From: Serinicoccus sediminis
Lineage (GTDB): Bacteria; Actinomycetota; Actinomycetes; Actinomycetales; Dermatophilaceae
Length of the DNA stretch: 64,000 nt
Direction of reading: 5' to 3'
Assembly: GCF_004153545.1 (NCBI RefSeq)
Contig: NZ_SDVA01000011.1
Span: 1-64,000 of the forward strand
Positions 43,036 through 53,417 of the stretch are shown here, piece by piece. The notes under the pieces are model-generated. The model was not told the DNA's origin, made no database searches, and was given only the letters and a program-made list of their open reading frames with translations. Each line of letters begins with the position of its first letter. Position 1 is the stretch's first letter. The position numbers and the translations under genes are program-made.

Positions 43036-44757
43036 TCAGGCGTGGAAGTCGGTGCGGGAGACGGTGACCCGGGCCACCACGTCGGTGCGGATGAGGAAGT
43101 CGCCGAAGCCCTCGCCGTCCTCGCGCCCGGACACCCAGGCGCCAATGAGGTGGTCGAGCTCGTCGAGGACGACCTCGGGGGTGATGTTCTCCCGGTAGAG
43201 CTTCGGCACCCGGGTGCCGATGCGGTCGCCGCCGAGGTGCAGGTTGTACTTCCCCGGGCCCTTGCCGACGAGCCCGACCTCGGCGAGCATCGCGCGTGAG
43301 CACCCGTTGGGGCAGCCGGAGACCCGCAGCACGATGTGGTCGTCCGGGATGCCGTGCTTGACCAGCAGCTGCTCGACCTGGGTCACGAAGCCGGGCAGGA
43401 AGCGCTCGGACTCGGCCATCGCGAGCGGGCAGGTCGGGAAGGACACGCAGGCCATGGAGTTGCGCAGCTGGGGCGAGACGGTGTCGTCCAGGAGGCCGTG
43501 CTCCCGGGCGATCCGCTCGATGGTCGCCTTCTGGTCGGCCGGCACCCCCGCGACGATGATGTTCTGGTTGGCGGTGAGCCGGAAGTGCCCGCGGTGCACC
43601 TCGGCGATCCGGCGCAGACCGGTCTTGACCGGCCGGCCCTCCTCGTCGCGGACGCGGCCGTTGAGGATGAAGAGGGTGAGGTGCCACGTGCCGTCCTCGC
43701 CCTCGACCCAGCCGAAACGGTCGCCGCGGGAGGTGAAGGTGTAGGGCCGGGAGGGCTCGAAGGTCACCCCCGCGCGGCGCTCGACCTCCGCCTTGAAGAC
43801 GTCGGTGCCGACCCGGTCGAGGGTGTACTTCGTCTTGGCGTTCTTGCGGTCGGTCCGGTTGCCCCAGTCGCGCTGCACCGACACGACGTGCTCGGCCACC
43901 GCCAGGGTGTGCTCGAGGGGGATGAAGCCGAAGTCGTCGGCGGTGCGCGGGTAGGTGGCCGTGTCGCCGTGGGTCATCGCGAGCCCGCCGCCGACGAGCA
44001 CGTCCCAGCCGACCAGCGCGCCGTCCTCGACGATCCCGACGAAGTTGAGGTCGTTGGCGTGCAGGTCGACCTCGTTGTCCGGGGGCAGGGACACGGTGGT
44101 CTTGAACTTGCGCGGCAGGTAGGTCTCGCCCAGCACCGGCTCCTGCGTGCTCAGCGCCTTCTCGCCGTCCAGGAAGATCTCGTAGTAGGCGTTCGTGCGA
44201 GGCAGCAGGTGCTCGGAGATGCGCCGCGACCAGTCGTGCACCTCGGCGTGCAGCCGGGACTCCATCGGGTTGCTGGAGCAGAGCACGTTGCGGTTGACGT
44301 CGCCGGCGGTGGCGATGGAGTCGATACCGACCGCGTTGATCGCCCGGTGGGTGTCCTTGATGTCCGGCTTGAAGACGCCGTGGAACTGGAAGGTCTGGCG
44401 GGTCGTCAGCCGGACCGAGCCGTACATCGTGTGCTTCTCGGCCCAGTCCTCCACGGCCAGCCACTGCTCGGGCGTCATGACGCCACCGGGCACCCGGGCA
44501 CGCAGCATGACGTTGATGAGCGGCTCGAGCTTCTGCTGGGCCCGCTCGGCGCGGATGTCCCGGTCGTCCTGCTGGTACATCCCGTGGAAGCGGATGAGCT
44601 GGAAGTTGTCCGGCCCGAAGCCACCGGTGATCTGGTCCTGGAGGTCCTCGGCGATCGTCCCGCGCAGGTAGTCGCTCTCCCGCTTGAGGCGTTCGTTGTC
44701 GGACAGCGGACCCTCGACGATCAGCGGGGCGTCCTGCTGCTGGCTGCTCTTGGGCAT
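43036..44757 (-). CDS. cysI: NADPH sulfite reductase hemoprotein subunit
   Basis: 573 residues, close to enteric CysI (570). [12 protein letters not shown] near 56, [10 protein letters not shown] near 83, [14 protein letters not shown] near 115-128 (siroheme and sulfite Arg), and [13 protein letters not shown] near 152. The 4Fe-4S/siroheme Cys set lies in [15 protein letters not shown] and [15 protein letters not shown] near 430-475. With CysJ it reduces sulfite to sulfide. First gene of cysI-cysH-cysJ. A palindrome and leader hairpin lie upstream. Confidence 0.95.
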   Translation of the reverse strand: MPKSSQQQDAPLIVEGPLSDNERLKRESDYLRGTIAEDLQDQITGGFGPDNFQLIRFHGMYQQDDRDIRAERAQQKLEPLINVMLRARVPGGVMTPEQWLAVEDWAEKHTMYGSVRLTTRQTFQFHGVFKPDIKDTHRAINAVGIDSIATAGDVNRNVLCSSNPMESRLHAEVHDWSRRISEHLLPRTNAYYEIFLDGEKALSTQEPVLGETYLPRKFKTTVSLPPDNEVDLHANDLNFVGIVEDGALVGWDVLVGGGLAMTHGDTATYPRTADDFGFIPLEHTLAVAEHVVSVQRDWGNRTDRKNAKTKYTLDRVGTDVFKAEVERRAGVTFEPSRPYTFTSRGDRFGWVEGEDGTWHLTLFILNGRVRDEEGRPVKTGLRRIAEVHRGHFRLTANQNIIVAGVPADQKATIERIAREHGLLDDTVSPQLRNSMACVSFPTCPLAMAESERFLPGFVTQVEQLLVKHGIPDDHIVLRVSGCPNGCSRAMLAEVGLVGKGPGKYNLHLGGDRIGTRVPKLYRENITPEVVLDELDHLIGAWVSGREDGEGFGDFLIRTDVVARVTVSRTDFHA

Positions 44758-44788
44758 CTGGTGCGGCTTTCCGTCCGGTCACAAGGGT

Positions 44789-44818
44789 GAGCAGGCACCC
44801 ACGTCGGTGTGCCTGCTC
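44789..44818 (-). promoter_or_regulatory. leader hairpin of the cys operon
   Basis: Perfect 10-bp stem (44789-44798 with 44809-44818, GAGCAGGCAC arm) and a 10-base loop, within the likely 5' leader 32 bases before cysI. No T-run follows, so attenuation is uncertain; it may affect mRNA stability or be a protein site. Confidence 0.5.
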
Positions 44819-44830
44819 ATCGGTAAGCAA

Positions 44831-44852
44831 GGATTATGCCTGACCTTATTCC
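44831..44852 (-). promoter_or_regulatory. promoter and imperfect palindrome of the cys operon
   Basis: A 22-bp AT-richer imperfect palindrome with 6 of the 8 outer pairs matching (GGATTATG against CTTATTCC). On the minus strand it contains CATAAT (44838-44833), a good -10, so a regulator bound here would block transcription. No strong -35 is seen. Confidence 0.45.
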
Positions 44853-45018
44853 ACGGCATGGATGATGCGTCAAACCGGCGAGTCCGACCGGCGCTGCTGC
44901 GGGGATCGTGCCCGCCGGACGCACGGTATGCGGCCACGCGGGCTGCTGCTGCAGGGGTCCCGTCAGCGCGGGTCGGCGAGGGTGGTCCGGACCGGGCGTC
45001 GAGACGCCCGGTCCCGGC

Positions 45019-47091
<2,073 letters not shown>

Positions 47092-47142
47092 GCGGCCAGT
47101 CTGTCAGGAGGTGCCGGTCCGGACCGCTTGGCGGCGCCGCGC

Positions 47143-47263
47143 CCACCATCCGCGACGCTCGGTGCGGTGGAGGGCAACCATCCGCGACGCTCGGTCGGGT
47201 GGAGGGCAACCATTCACGACGCTCGGTGGGGTGGAGGGCAACCATTCATGACGCTCGGTGGGA
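47143..47263 (+). repeat. 32-bp tandem repeat array (family A, copy 2)
   Basis: Units start at 47143, 47175, 47207 and 47239 with core CAACCATTCACGACGCTCGG. The spacing and core match the array at 34210-34326, in the same orientation. It lies between divergent nadE and nrdA and runs up to the first NrdR box. Confidence 0.9.
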
Positions 47264-47264
47264 T

Positions 47265-47312
47265 TCACAAGATGTGGGGGTTACATCGGTGTCATTCGTC
47301 TGTATATAGTGG
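47265..47312 (+). promoter_or_regulatory. two NrdR boxes and the nrdAB promoter
   Basis: 16-bp sites at 47265-47280 (TCACAAGATGTGGGGG) and 47297-47312 (CGTCTGTATATAGTGG) fit the NrdR box consensus acaCwAtATaTwGwgt at most key positions. Their starts are 32 bp apart, three helical turns, the usual arrangement for NrdR. The second box contains TATAGT (47305-47310), the likely -10, with TTACAT at 47281 as a weak -35 at 18 bases. Confidence 0.7.
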
Positions 47313-47319
47313 CGCACGC

Positions 47320-47545
47320 AGCTGGTTCGGCTGCGGTCCGCGGCACTCCCGCGGGTCGTGGTCGTCGCAAGAGGGAACCCGGTGAGAACCCGGGACTGCC
47401 CCGCAGCGGTGAACGGGAACGACCGTCGCATCCACGGCACTGCGCCCCCGGGCGTGGGAAGCCGCGACCAGTAGGTCCGTCCGGAGAACTCTCCGGACCT
47501 CGCCCGTGAGTCCGAAGACCTGCCAGTGCACGGACGGCCCGACGC
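47320..47545 (+). ncRNA. cobalamin (AdoCbl) riboswitch
   Basis: The conserved core is present in order: GAGGGAACCCGGTGAGAA then CCGGGACTGCCCCGCAGCGG near 47370-47410, a GGGAAGCC...CAGTAGG segment near 47456-47475, and the closing GTGAGTCCGAAGACCTGCC near 47506-47524. It lies about 145 bases upstream of nrdA. By analogy with Streptomyces nrdABS, B12 binding should shut off this class I reductase when a B12-dependent class II enzyme can work. Confidence 0.93.
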
Positions 47546-47688
47546 CGCCCGTGGCTCGTGACCGCGAGGGACGGTCTGGGGCTGGCAGTGGCGACCCGCG
47601 ACGACCGCGGGGCACCGCAGCATACCCCTCCCCCCTCGTCCGTCCCGGGCGCCTCCGCAGCAGGACCGAGTTCACGAGGGGTGAACCG

Positions 47689-50286
47689 ATGGCCACCATC
47701 ACCGTCATCAAGCGCGACGGCACGCGAGTGCCCTACGACGGGCACGAGATCGCCCGTTCCATCGAGGCGGCCGCCGCCGGGCTGGACGACGCGGTCGTCC
47801 GCGCCACCCAGCTGCAGTCCGAGCTGGAGATCACGCTCTTCGACGGCATCACCAGCGAGCAGCTGGACGAGGCGGTCGTCCAGGTGGCGCTGCAGAACGT
47901 CAAGGACGACCCGGCGTTCGACACGATCGCCTCCCGCCTGCTCGTCAAGACGATGTACAAGGCCGTCTTCGGCGACACCCGCGACCTGCTCGGCGAGGAC
48001 GACCCCGAGGTCGTCGCCGCCAAGCACCGGCAGTACTTCCCCGGCGTGGTCGCCCAGGGGGTCCGCCGTGGGTTGCTCGACCCGCGGCTCACCGAGCTGT
48101 TCGACCTGGAGGTCCTCGCCGCCGCGCTGGACCCCGCGCGCGACGACCTGCTGCGCTACACCGGCGCCCAGACGCTGCGCACCCGCTACGCGCTCACCGA
48201 CGCCGACCGGGCCCGGACCGTCCTGGAGACCCCCCAGTTCTTCTGGATGCGGGTGTCCATGGGGCTGGCCCTGGACGAGGCCGACCCCACGGCCGCCGCG
48301 CTGCAGTTCTACGACGCGATGTCCCGGCTGGAGTACCTCGCGGCCGGGTCGACCCTGGTCAACGCCGGCACCGCCTACAGCCAGCTGTCCAACTGCTTCG
48401 TCATGCAGATGGAGGACGACATCGAGCACATCGCCAAGAGCGTGCGTGACGTCATGTGGCTCACCAAGGGCACCGGGGGCATCGGCATGTCGGTGTCCAA
48501 GCTGCGCTGCGAGGGCAGCCCGATCCGGTCCAACAACACCGCCTCCACCGGGCCCATCCCCTTCATGCACACCATCGACTCGACGCTGCGCGCGGTGAGC
48601 CGGGGCGGCAAGAAGTTCGGCGCGCTGTGCTTCTACCTGGAGAACTGGCACCTCGACTTCGGGGCGTTCCTCGACCTGCGGCAGAACTCCGGCGACCCCT
48701 ACCGCCGCACCCGCACCGCCAACACCGCGGTCTGGCTCAGCGACGAGTTCATGAAGCGGGTCGCCGCCGACGACGAGTGGTTCCTCTTCGACCCGCTCGA
48801 CACCCCCGACCTCACCGAGGCGACCGGCGCCGACTTCTCCGCGCGGTATGCCGGCTATGTCGCCCGCGCGAAGGCCGGCGAGCTGCGGCACAGGAGGCTC
48901 CGCGCGCGGGAGCAGTGGAAGGCCATCCTCGTCTCCCTGCAGACGACCAGCCACCCCTGGCTGACCTGGAAGGACTCCATCAACACCCGGGCGCTCAACC
49001 ACAACACCGGGACGATCCACTCCTCCAACCTGTGCACCGAGATCACCCTGCCGCAGGACCGCGACAACGTCTCGGTCTGCAACCTCGCCTCGATCAACCT
49101 CTCCCGGCACGTGCAGGGGCGGCACAGCACCGGCGAGGTGCACATCGACTGGGAGCGCCTGGCCCGCTCGGCCCGGCTGGCCGTGCGCCAGCTCGACAAC
49201 CTCATCGACATCACCATCAGCTCGGTCCCGGAGTCCGAGCACTCCAACGAGCAGAACCGCGCCCTCGGCCTCGGGGTGATGGGGTTCACCGACGTCGTCG
49301 AGCGGATGGGCCTGTCGTACGAGTCGGCCGAGGCCTACGACCTCATCGACCGGCTGGTGGAGTTCGTCTCCTGGCACGCCATCGACGCCAGCGCCGACCT
49401 GGCCCGCGAGCGCGGGGCGTACCCGACCTTCGAGGGCTCCCGGTGGAGCCAGGGCATGGTGCCCGTCGACACGATCGGGCTGCTGGAGGCCGACCGCGGC
49501 CTCACCGTCGAGGTCGACCGCAGCAGCACGATGGACTGGGACGCCCTGCGGGCCAAGGTCGCGGGCGGCATGCGCAACTCCACCCTCATGGCGATCGCGC
49601 CGACCGCCTCGATCGGCCTCGTCGCCGGCACCACCCCGGGGCTGGACCCGCAGTTCAGCCAGATCTTCAGCCGGGCGACCAGCGCCGGCAAGTTCCTCGA
49701 GGTCAACCGCAACCTCGTCGAGGACCTGCGCCAGCACGGCCTCTGGGAGCAGGTGCGCGAGGACCTGCTGCGCCACCAGGGCGACCTGTCGAGGGTCGAG
49801 GGGGTGCCGGCCGAGCTGCAGGAGATCTACCGCACCAGCTTCCAGCTCTCGCCCTACGCCTTCCTGCACGTGGCCGCCCGCGCCCAGAAGTGGATCGACC
49901 AGGCCATCAGCCGCAACATCTACCTCGCGAGCCGGGACGTCGGCTCGATGGCCGAGCTCTACTCCACCGCCTGGCGGATGGGGGTCAAGACGACCTACTA
50001 CCTCCACATGATGCCCCGGCACACCGCCGAGCAGTCGACCGTCAAGGTGAACAAGGCGACCGAGCCGTCCGCGGCGGGGGCCTCCGGCGGCCGGCGCGGC
50101 TTCGGTGGCGCCTCCAGCGCCCCGCCGCGACGCGGCTTCGGCGCGGCCCCCGCCGCCCCGGCGGTGGCCCCGACGCCGGTCCAGGCGCCGCCCCAGGTCG
50201 AGCAGCTGCCCGTCGTCTACGAGGTCGACGGCCAGCAGTGCCCGATCGACCCCATGGAGCGCCTGCAGTGCGACTCCTGCCAGTGA
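47689..50286 (+). CDS. nrdA: ribonucleotide reductase class I alpha subunit
   Basis: 865 residues from the ATG at 47689 (GAGGGG upstream). ATP-cone ITVIKRDGTRVPYDGHEIARSIEAA at 3-28. The catalytic barrel has LSNCFV (substrate Cys), HSSNLCTEI (radical Cys with Asn) and NVSVCNLASINL (second redox Cys). TASIGLVAGTTPGLDPQFSQIF is the substrate loop. A flexible Gly/Pro/Ala-rich linker (~785-840) leads to the redox tail LQCDSCQ. It reduces ribonucleotides with NrdB, 40 bases downstream. Controlled by a B12 riboswitch and NrdR boxes. Confidence 0.95.
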   Translation: MATITVIKRDGTRVPYDGHEIARSIEAAAAGLDDAVVRATQLQSELEITLFDGITSEQLDEAVVQVALQNVKDDPAFDTIASRLLVKTMYKAVFGDTRDLLGEDDPEVVAAKHRQYFPGVVAQGVRRGLLDPRLTELFDLEVLAAALDPARDDLLRYTGAQTLRTRYALTDADRARTVLETPQFFWMRVSMGLALDEADPTAAALQFYDAMSRLEYLAAGSTLVNAGTAYSQLSNCFVMQMEDDIEHIAKSVRDVMWLTKGTGGIGMSVSKLRCEGSPIRSNNTASTGPIPFMHTIDSTLRAVSRGGKKFGALCFYLENWHLDFGAFLDLRQNSGDPYRRTRTANTAVWLSDEFMKRVAADDEWFLFDPLDTPDLTEATGADFSARYAGYVARAKAGELRHRRLRAREQWKAILVSLQTTSHPWLTWKDSINTRALNHNTGTIHSSNLCTEITLPQDRDNVSVCNLASINLSRHVQGRHSTGEVHIDWERLARSARLAVRQLDNLIDITISSVPESEHSNEQNRALGLGVMGFTDVVERMGLSYESAEAYDLIDRLVEFVSWHAIDASADLARERGAYPTFEGSRWSQGMVPVDTIGLLEADRGLTVEVDRSSTMDWDALRAKVAGGMRNSTLMAIAPTASIGLVAGTTPGLDPQFSQIFSRATSAGKFLEVNRNLVEDLRQHGLWEQVREDLLRHQGDLSRVEGVPAELQEIYRTSFQLSPYAFLHVAARAQKWIDQAISRNIYLASRDVGSMAELYSTAWRMGVKTTYYLHMMPRHTAEQSTVKVNKATEPSAAGASGGRRGFGGASSAPPRRGFGAAPAAPAVAPTPVQAPPQVEQLPVVYEVDGQQCPIDPMERLQCDSCQ

Positions 50287-50326
50287 CGACCACCCGCATA
50301 CCTGACCTCCCGGAGGAGACGACCGC

Positions 50327-51340
50327 ATGACCGACACCCTCGACACGACCACCACCACCGGCATCCTCGGCACCGGCATCCAGGAGGGGCTGCTGCTCAA
50401 GCCGGTCACCTACCCCTGGGCCATGGAGCTCTACGACCAGGCCGTCGCCAACACCTGGTTCCCCAACGAGGTGCAGCTCGGGGAGGACCTCGGCGACTTC
50501 GAGCGGATGAGCGAGGACGAGCGGCACGCGCTCACCTTCCTCATGTCCTACTTCAACCCCAACGAGCTGCTCGTCAACAAGGCGCTGGCCTTCGGGGTGT
50601 ACCCCTACGTCAACGCCGCGGAGTGCCACCTCTACCTCGCCAAGCAGATGTGGGAGGAGGCCAACCACTGCATGAGCTTCGAGTACGTGCTCGAGACCTT
50701 CCCCATCGACCGGGAGGCGGCCTACAGCTCGCACGTGGAGGTGCCGTCCATGGCGGCCAAGGAGGAGTTCGAGGTCAGGTTCATCCGGCGGATGACCGAG
50801 CAGACCCTCGACATCTCGACGACCGAGGGCAAGCAGGACTTCGTCCGCAACCTCGTGGCCTACAACGTCATCCTCGAGGGCATCTGGTTCTACTCCGGGT
50901 TCATGGTGGCGCTGAGCTTCCGGCAGCGGAACCTGCTGCGCAACTTCGGCTCCCTCATCGACTGGATCGTGCGGGACGAGAGCCTGCACCTCAAGTTCGG
51001 GATCAACCTCATCCTCACCGTCCTCGACGAGAACCCGGACGTCGCGACCCCGGAGTTCGCCGACGAGATCCGCGGGATGGTGCTGCACGCGGTCGAGCTG
51101 GAGGAGGCCTACAACCGGGAGATGCTGCCCACGGGCATCCTCGGCCTCAACGCGGACTACATCAACCAGTACGTGCGCTACCTGGCGGACCGGCGCCTCG
51201 AAGAGCTCGGCTTCGAGCCGGAGTACGGCGTGGCGAACCCGGCGAAGTGGATGGCCACCGCCAACGACACCCTGCAGCTGGTGAACTTCTTCGAGTCGAT
51301 CAACACCTCCTACGAGGTCAACACCCGCGCCGACTCCTGA
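50327..51340 (+). CDS. nrdB: ribonucleotide reductase class I beta subunit, class Ic-like
   Basis: 337 residues. Metal ligands: Glu in SYFNPNELLV near 73, where class Ia has Asp; E and H in EEANHCMSFEY near 110-120; E in YNVILEGIWFY; and E and H in RDESLHLKFG. The position of the radical Tyr (ExxHxxxY) reads ExxHxxxF. Phe at this site with Glu as first ligand matches the Chlamydia-type class Ic R2, which uses an Mn/Fe cofactor instead of a tyrosyl radical. It pairs with NrdA upstream and converges with the DUF6541 gene. Confidence 0.92.
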   Translation: MTDTLDTTTTTGILGTGIQEGLLLKPVTYPWAMELYDQAVANTWFPNEVQLGEDLGDFERMSEDERHALTFLMSYFNPNELLVNKALAFGVYPYVNAAECHLYLAKQMWEEANHCMSFEYVLETFPIDREAAYSSHVEVPSMAAKEEFEVRFIRRMTEQTLDISTTEGKQDFVRNLVAYNVILEGIWFYSGFMVALSFRQRNLLRNFGSLIDWIVRDESLHLKFGINLILTVLDENPDVATPEFADEIRGMVLHAVELEEAYNREMLPTGILGLNADYINQYVRYLADRRLEELGFEPEYGVANPAKWMATANDTLQLVNFFESINTSYEVNTRADS

Positions 51341-51368
51341 GGGCGGTGCGCGGCACGCACCCGGGCCG

Positions 51369-53417
51369 TCAGGAGCAGCCGGTGAACTCCCACAGGGAGG
51401 CGTGGCCGCCCTCGTCGACGAGGGTCCACGCCTCCTCGGCCCGCTCGACCGCCGGCGTGTCGACCCGGCCGAGCGGGTCGGCGCCGCTGCCGTACCCGCC
51501 GTCCGGGTCGAGGTTGCGCAGCCCCGGCGACGTCTCCTCCCACTTGGCGTTGGCGGGGTCCTCGAAGGTGAGGGAGTCGGCATACACGTGGGTGACCCCG
51601 AGGGCGCGCACCGCCTCGCAGACCTCGGGGTCGACGGCCCACTGGTCGAAGCGGTCGAGGAGGATGTCGCGCTCGGGGCTGTCCGGGATCGGGCTCAGCT
51701 GGGGGAAGACGACGTCGACCCCGGCCCGGTGCAGGAGGTAGGGCGAGCCGGCCACGGGCTCACCGAGCACCACGGCGTCCTCCGGCAGCGTCTGCGCGGC
51801 CCGGTCGACCATGGCGACCTCCTCCGGCTCCAGGATCGTGCCCCAGGCGATCGGCGTGGTCGTGTAGGTCGAGGCCATGACCTGCACCTGGCTGGTCCAG
51901 CGCAGCCCCGACGTCAGCACGACGAGCGCGACGACGAGCCCGGCCGCGACCCACTCGACCCGCACCCGGAGCACCCGGGAGAGCCGGCCGGCCAGCCAGC
52001 CCCCGGCCCCCGCCGCGAGCAGGATGGCCGGGACGAGGACGAGCTGGTTGATGCGCGAGGCCTGGGTGTACCAGAAGCCGGACAGCACCCGCAGCGGCTG
52101 CTCCGGCGGGCCGGCCGCGAGCAGGGTCAGCACGACGGCGGCCACGAGCGACACCACGAGCCACCGGGCGTGCCGCCACCGCAGCGCCAGGGCGATCCCC
52201 AGCCACACGAGCAGCGTGGTCACGAGGTTGACCGAGGTGATCTTGTAGACGTAGATGAGCGGGTGGTCGATGGCCAGCGACCCCAGGCCCGGCAGGTAGG
52301 ACTCCTGCCCGCCGCGGCGGTAGTCCATGATCGCCAGCACCGGCGGGAAGGTCAGCAGGAAGAGGGCCGCGCCACCCACCAGCGCCACCCAGGCCACGCC
52401 GGCCGTCACCGCACCGACCCGGTGGCCCAGCCGGAACTGACGACGCAGCTGCCGGGCCAGGAGCACGGTGAGCAGCGGCAGCGCGAGCAGCGCCAGGCTG
52501 AACAGCCCGGACGGGTGCGCGAGGACGACGCCGACGACGGCCCAGGCAAGGCCGATGCCGAGCGCCAGGTGCATCCGCCAGGACAGCACCCCGCGGAAGG
52601 TCGCGACGAGCAGGGCGATCGTGCCGGGCAGGCAGGCCGTCGACAGGGCGTACGGCCAGACCGCCAGCATCGACACGGCGATCGCCGGGAAGGCCACGTA
52701 GGTCGCCGCGAGGACGGGCACGAGGACGGTCGGCAGCGCCCGCGCGGGCCACACGACCCGGGCCAGCGCGACGAGCCCGGCGACCCAGACCACCGACCCG
52801 AGCACGATCGAGGAGGCGTTGGCCGCCTCGGTGACGCCCTCGAAACCGGGCGCGACCGCCACCAGCGAGTGCCAGACGGCGGGGTAGAACGGCGCCGCGT
52901 TGTCGGCGTACATCGGGGCCAGCCCGCCCAGGGAGCTCGCGTCGCCGGTCTCCCGCACGAACCACAGCGCGTTGAGGTGGAAGACCGCGTCCCACGCCTG
53001 GGGCGGCTGGTCCGCGCGGCCCATCCCGGTCATCATCGCGGCCGCGAGGACACCGCCGCCCAGGGCCCAGGTGAGCGCCAACCACCCCCGTTCGGTATGC
53101 CGCAGCGCCCGCTCCCCCGCCACCGTCACCCCGGCGGGGTGCCGGATGGTGCCCAGGAGCATCCCGATGAGCACGGCGGCCACGACCGCGAGCAGCGCGC
53201 CGAGGGCGAAGGTCAGCAGGCTCCACGGCACGCCGACCAGCGCGTAGCCGATGGCCAGCACCCCGGCCAGCCCCGTGGTCACCGCCGGACCCGCGCCCAG
53301 CGCGAGGAGACCGCGCACGCCGAGCCCGCGGAGCACGGCATACCCGGGCAGCACCCAGAGGGCCACCATGAGGACGATCCCCGGGACGACCTCCCCCCAG
53401 CCCACGCCGTCGGTCAT
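51369..53417 (-). CDS. DUF6541-like polytopic membrane protein
   Basis: 682 residues from the ATG at 53415-53417. About 13-14 transmembrane segments (for example VVPGIVLMVALWVLPGYAVL and TVLVPVLAATYVAFPAIAVSML), with an extracellular loop WDAVFHLNALWFVRETG and DNAAPFYPAVWHSLV near 180-200 typical of DUF6541. A periplasmic C-terminal domain ends at Cys (FTGCS). The layout resembles GT-C glycosyltransferases that add sugars outside the membrane. It overlaps the nucleotide-sugar dehydrogenase stop (ATGA). Confidence 0.8.
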   Translation of the reverse strand: MTDGVGWGEVVPGIVLMVALWVLPGYAVLRGLGVRGLLALGAGPAVTTGLAGVLAIGYALVGVPWSLLTFALGALLAVVAAVLIGMLLGTIRHPAGVTVAGERALRHTERGWLALTWALGGGVLAAAMMTGMGRADQPPQAWDAVFHLNALWFVRETGDASSLGGLAPMYADNAAPFYPAVWHSLVAVAPGFEGVTEAANASSIVLGSVVWVAGLVALARVVWPARALPTVLVPVLAATYVAFPAIAVSMLAVWPYALSTACLPGTIALLVATFRGVLSWRMHLALGIGLAWAVVGVVLAHPSGLFSLALLALPLLTVLLARQLRRQFRLGHRVGAVTAGVAWVALVGGAALFLLTFPPVLAIMDYRRGGQESYLPGLGSLAIDHPLIYVYKITSVNLVTTLLVWLGIALALRWRHARWLVVSLVAAVVLTLLAAGPPEQPLRVLSGFWYTQASRINQLVLVPAILLAAGAGGWLAGRLSRVLRVRVEWVAAGLVVALVVLTSGLRWTSQVQVMASTYTTTPIAWGTILEPEEVAMVDRAAQTLPEDAVVLGEPVAGSPYLLHRAGVDVVFPQLSPIPDSPERDILLDRFDQWAVDPEVCEAVRALGVTHVYADSLTFEDPANAKWEETSPGLRNLDPDGGYGSGADPLGRVDTPAVERAEEAWTLVDEGGHASLWEFTGCS

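Noticed and set aside
47281-50409. 1042-codon open frame antisense to nrdA and the riboswitch
   Set aside because: It mirrors the nrdA codons; such frames stay open because of GC-rich third positions. nrdA on the other strand has full family motifs.
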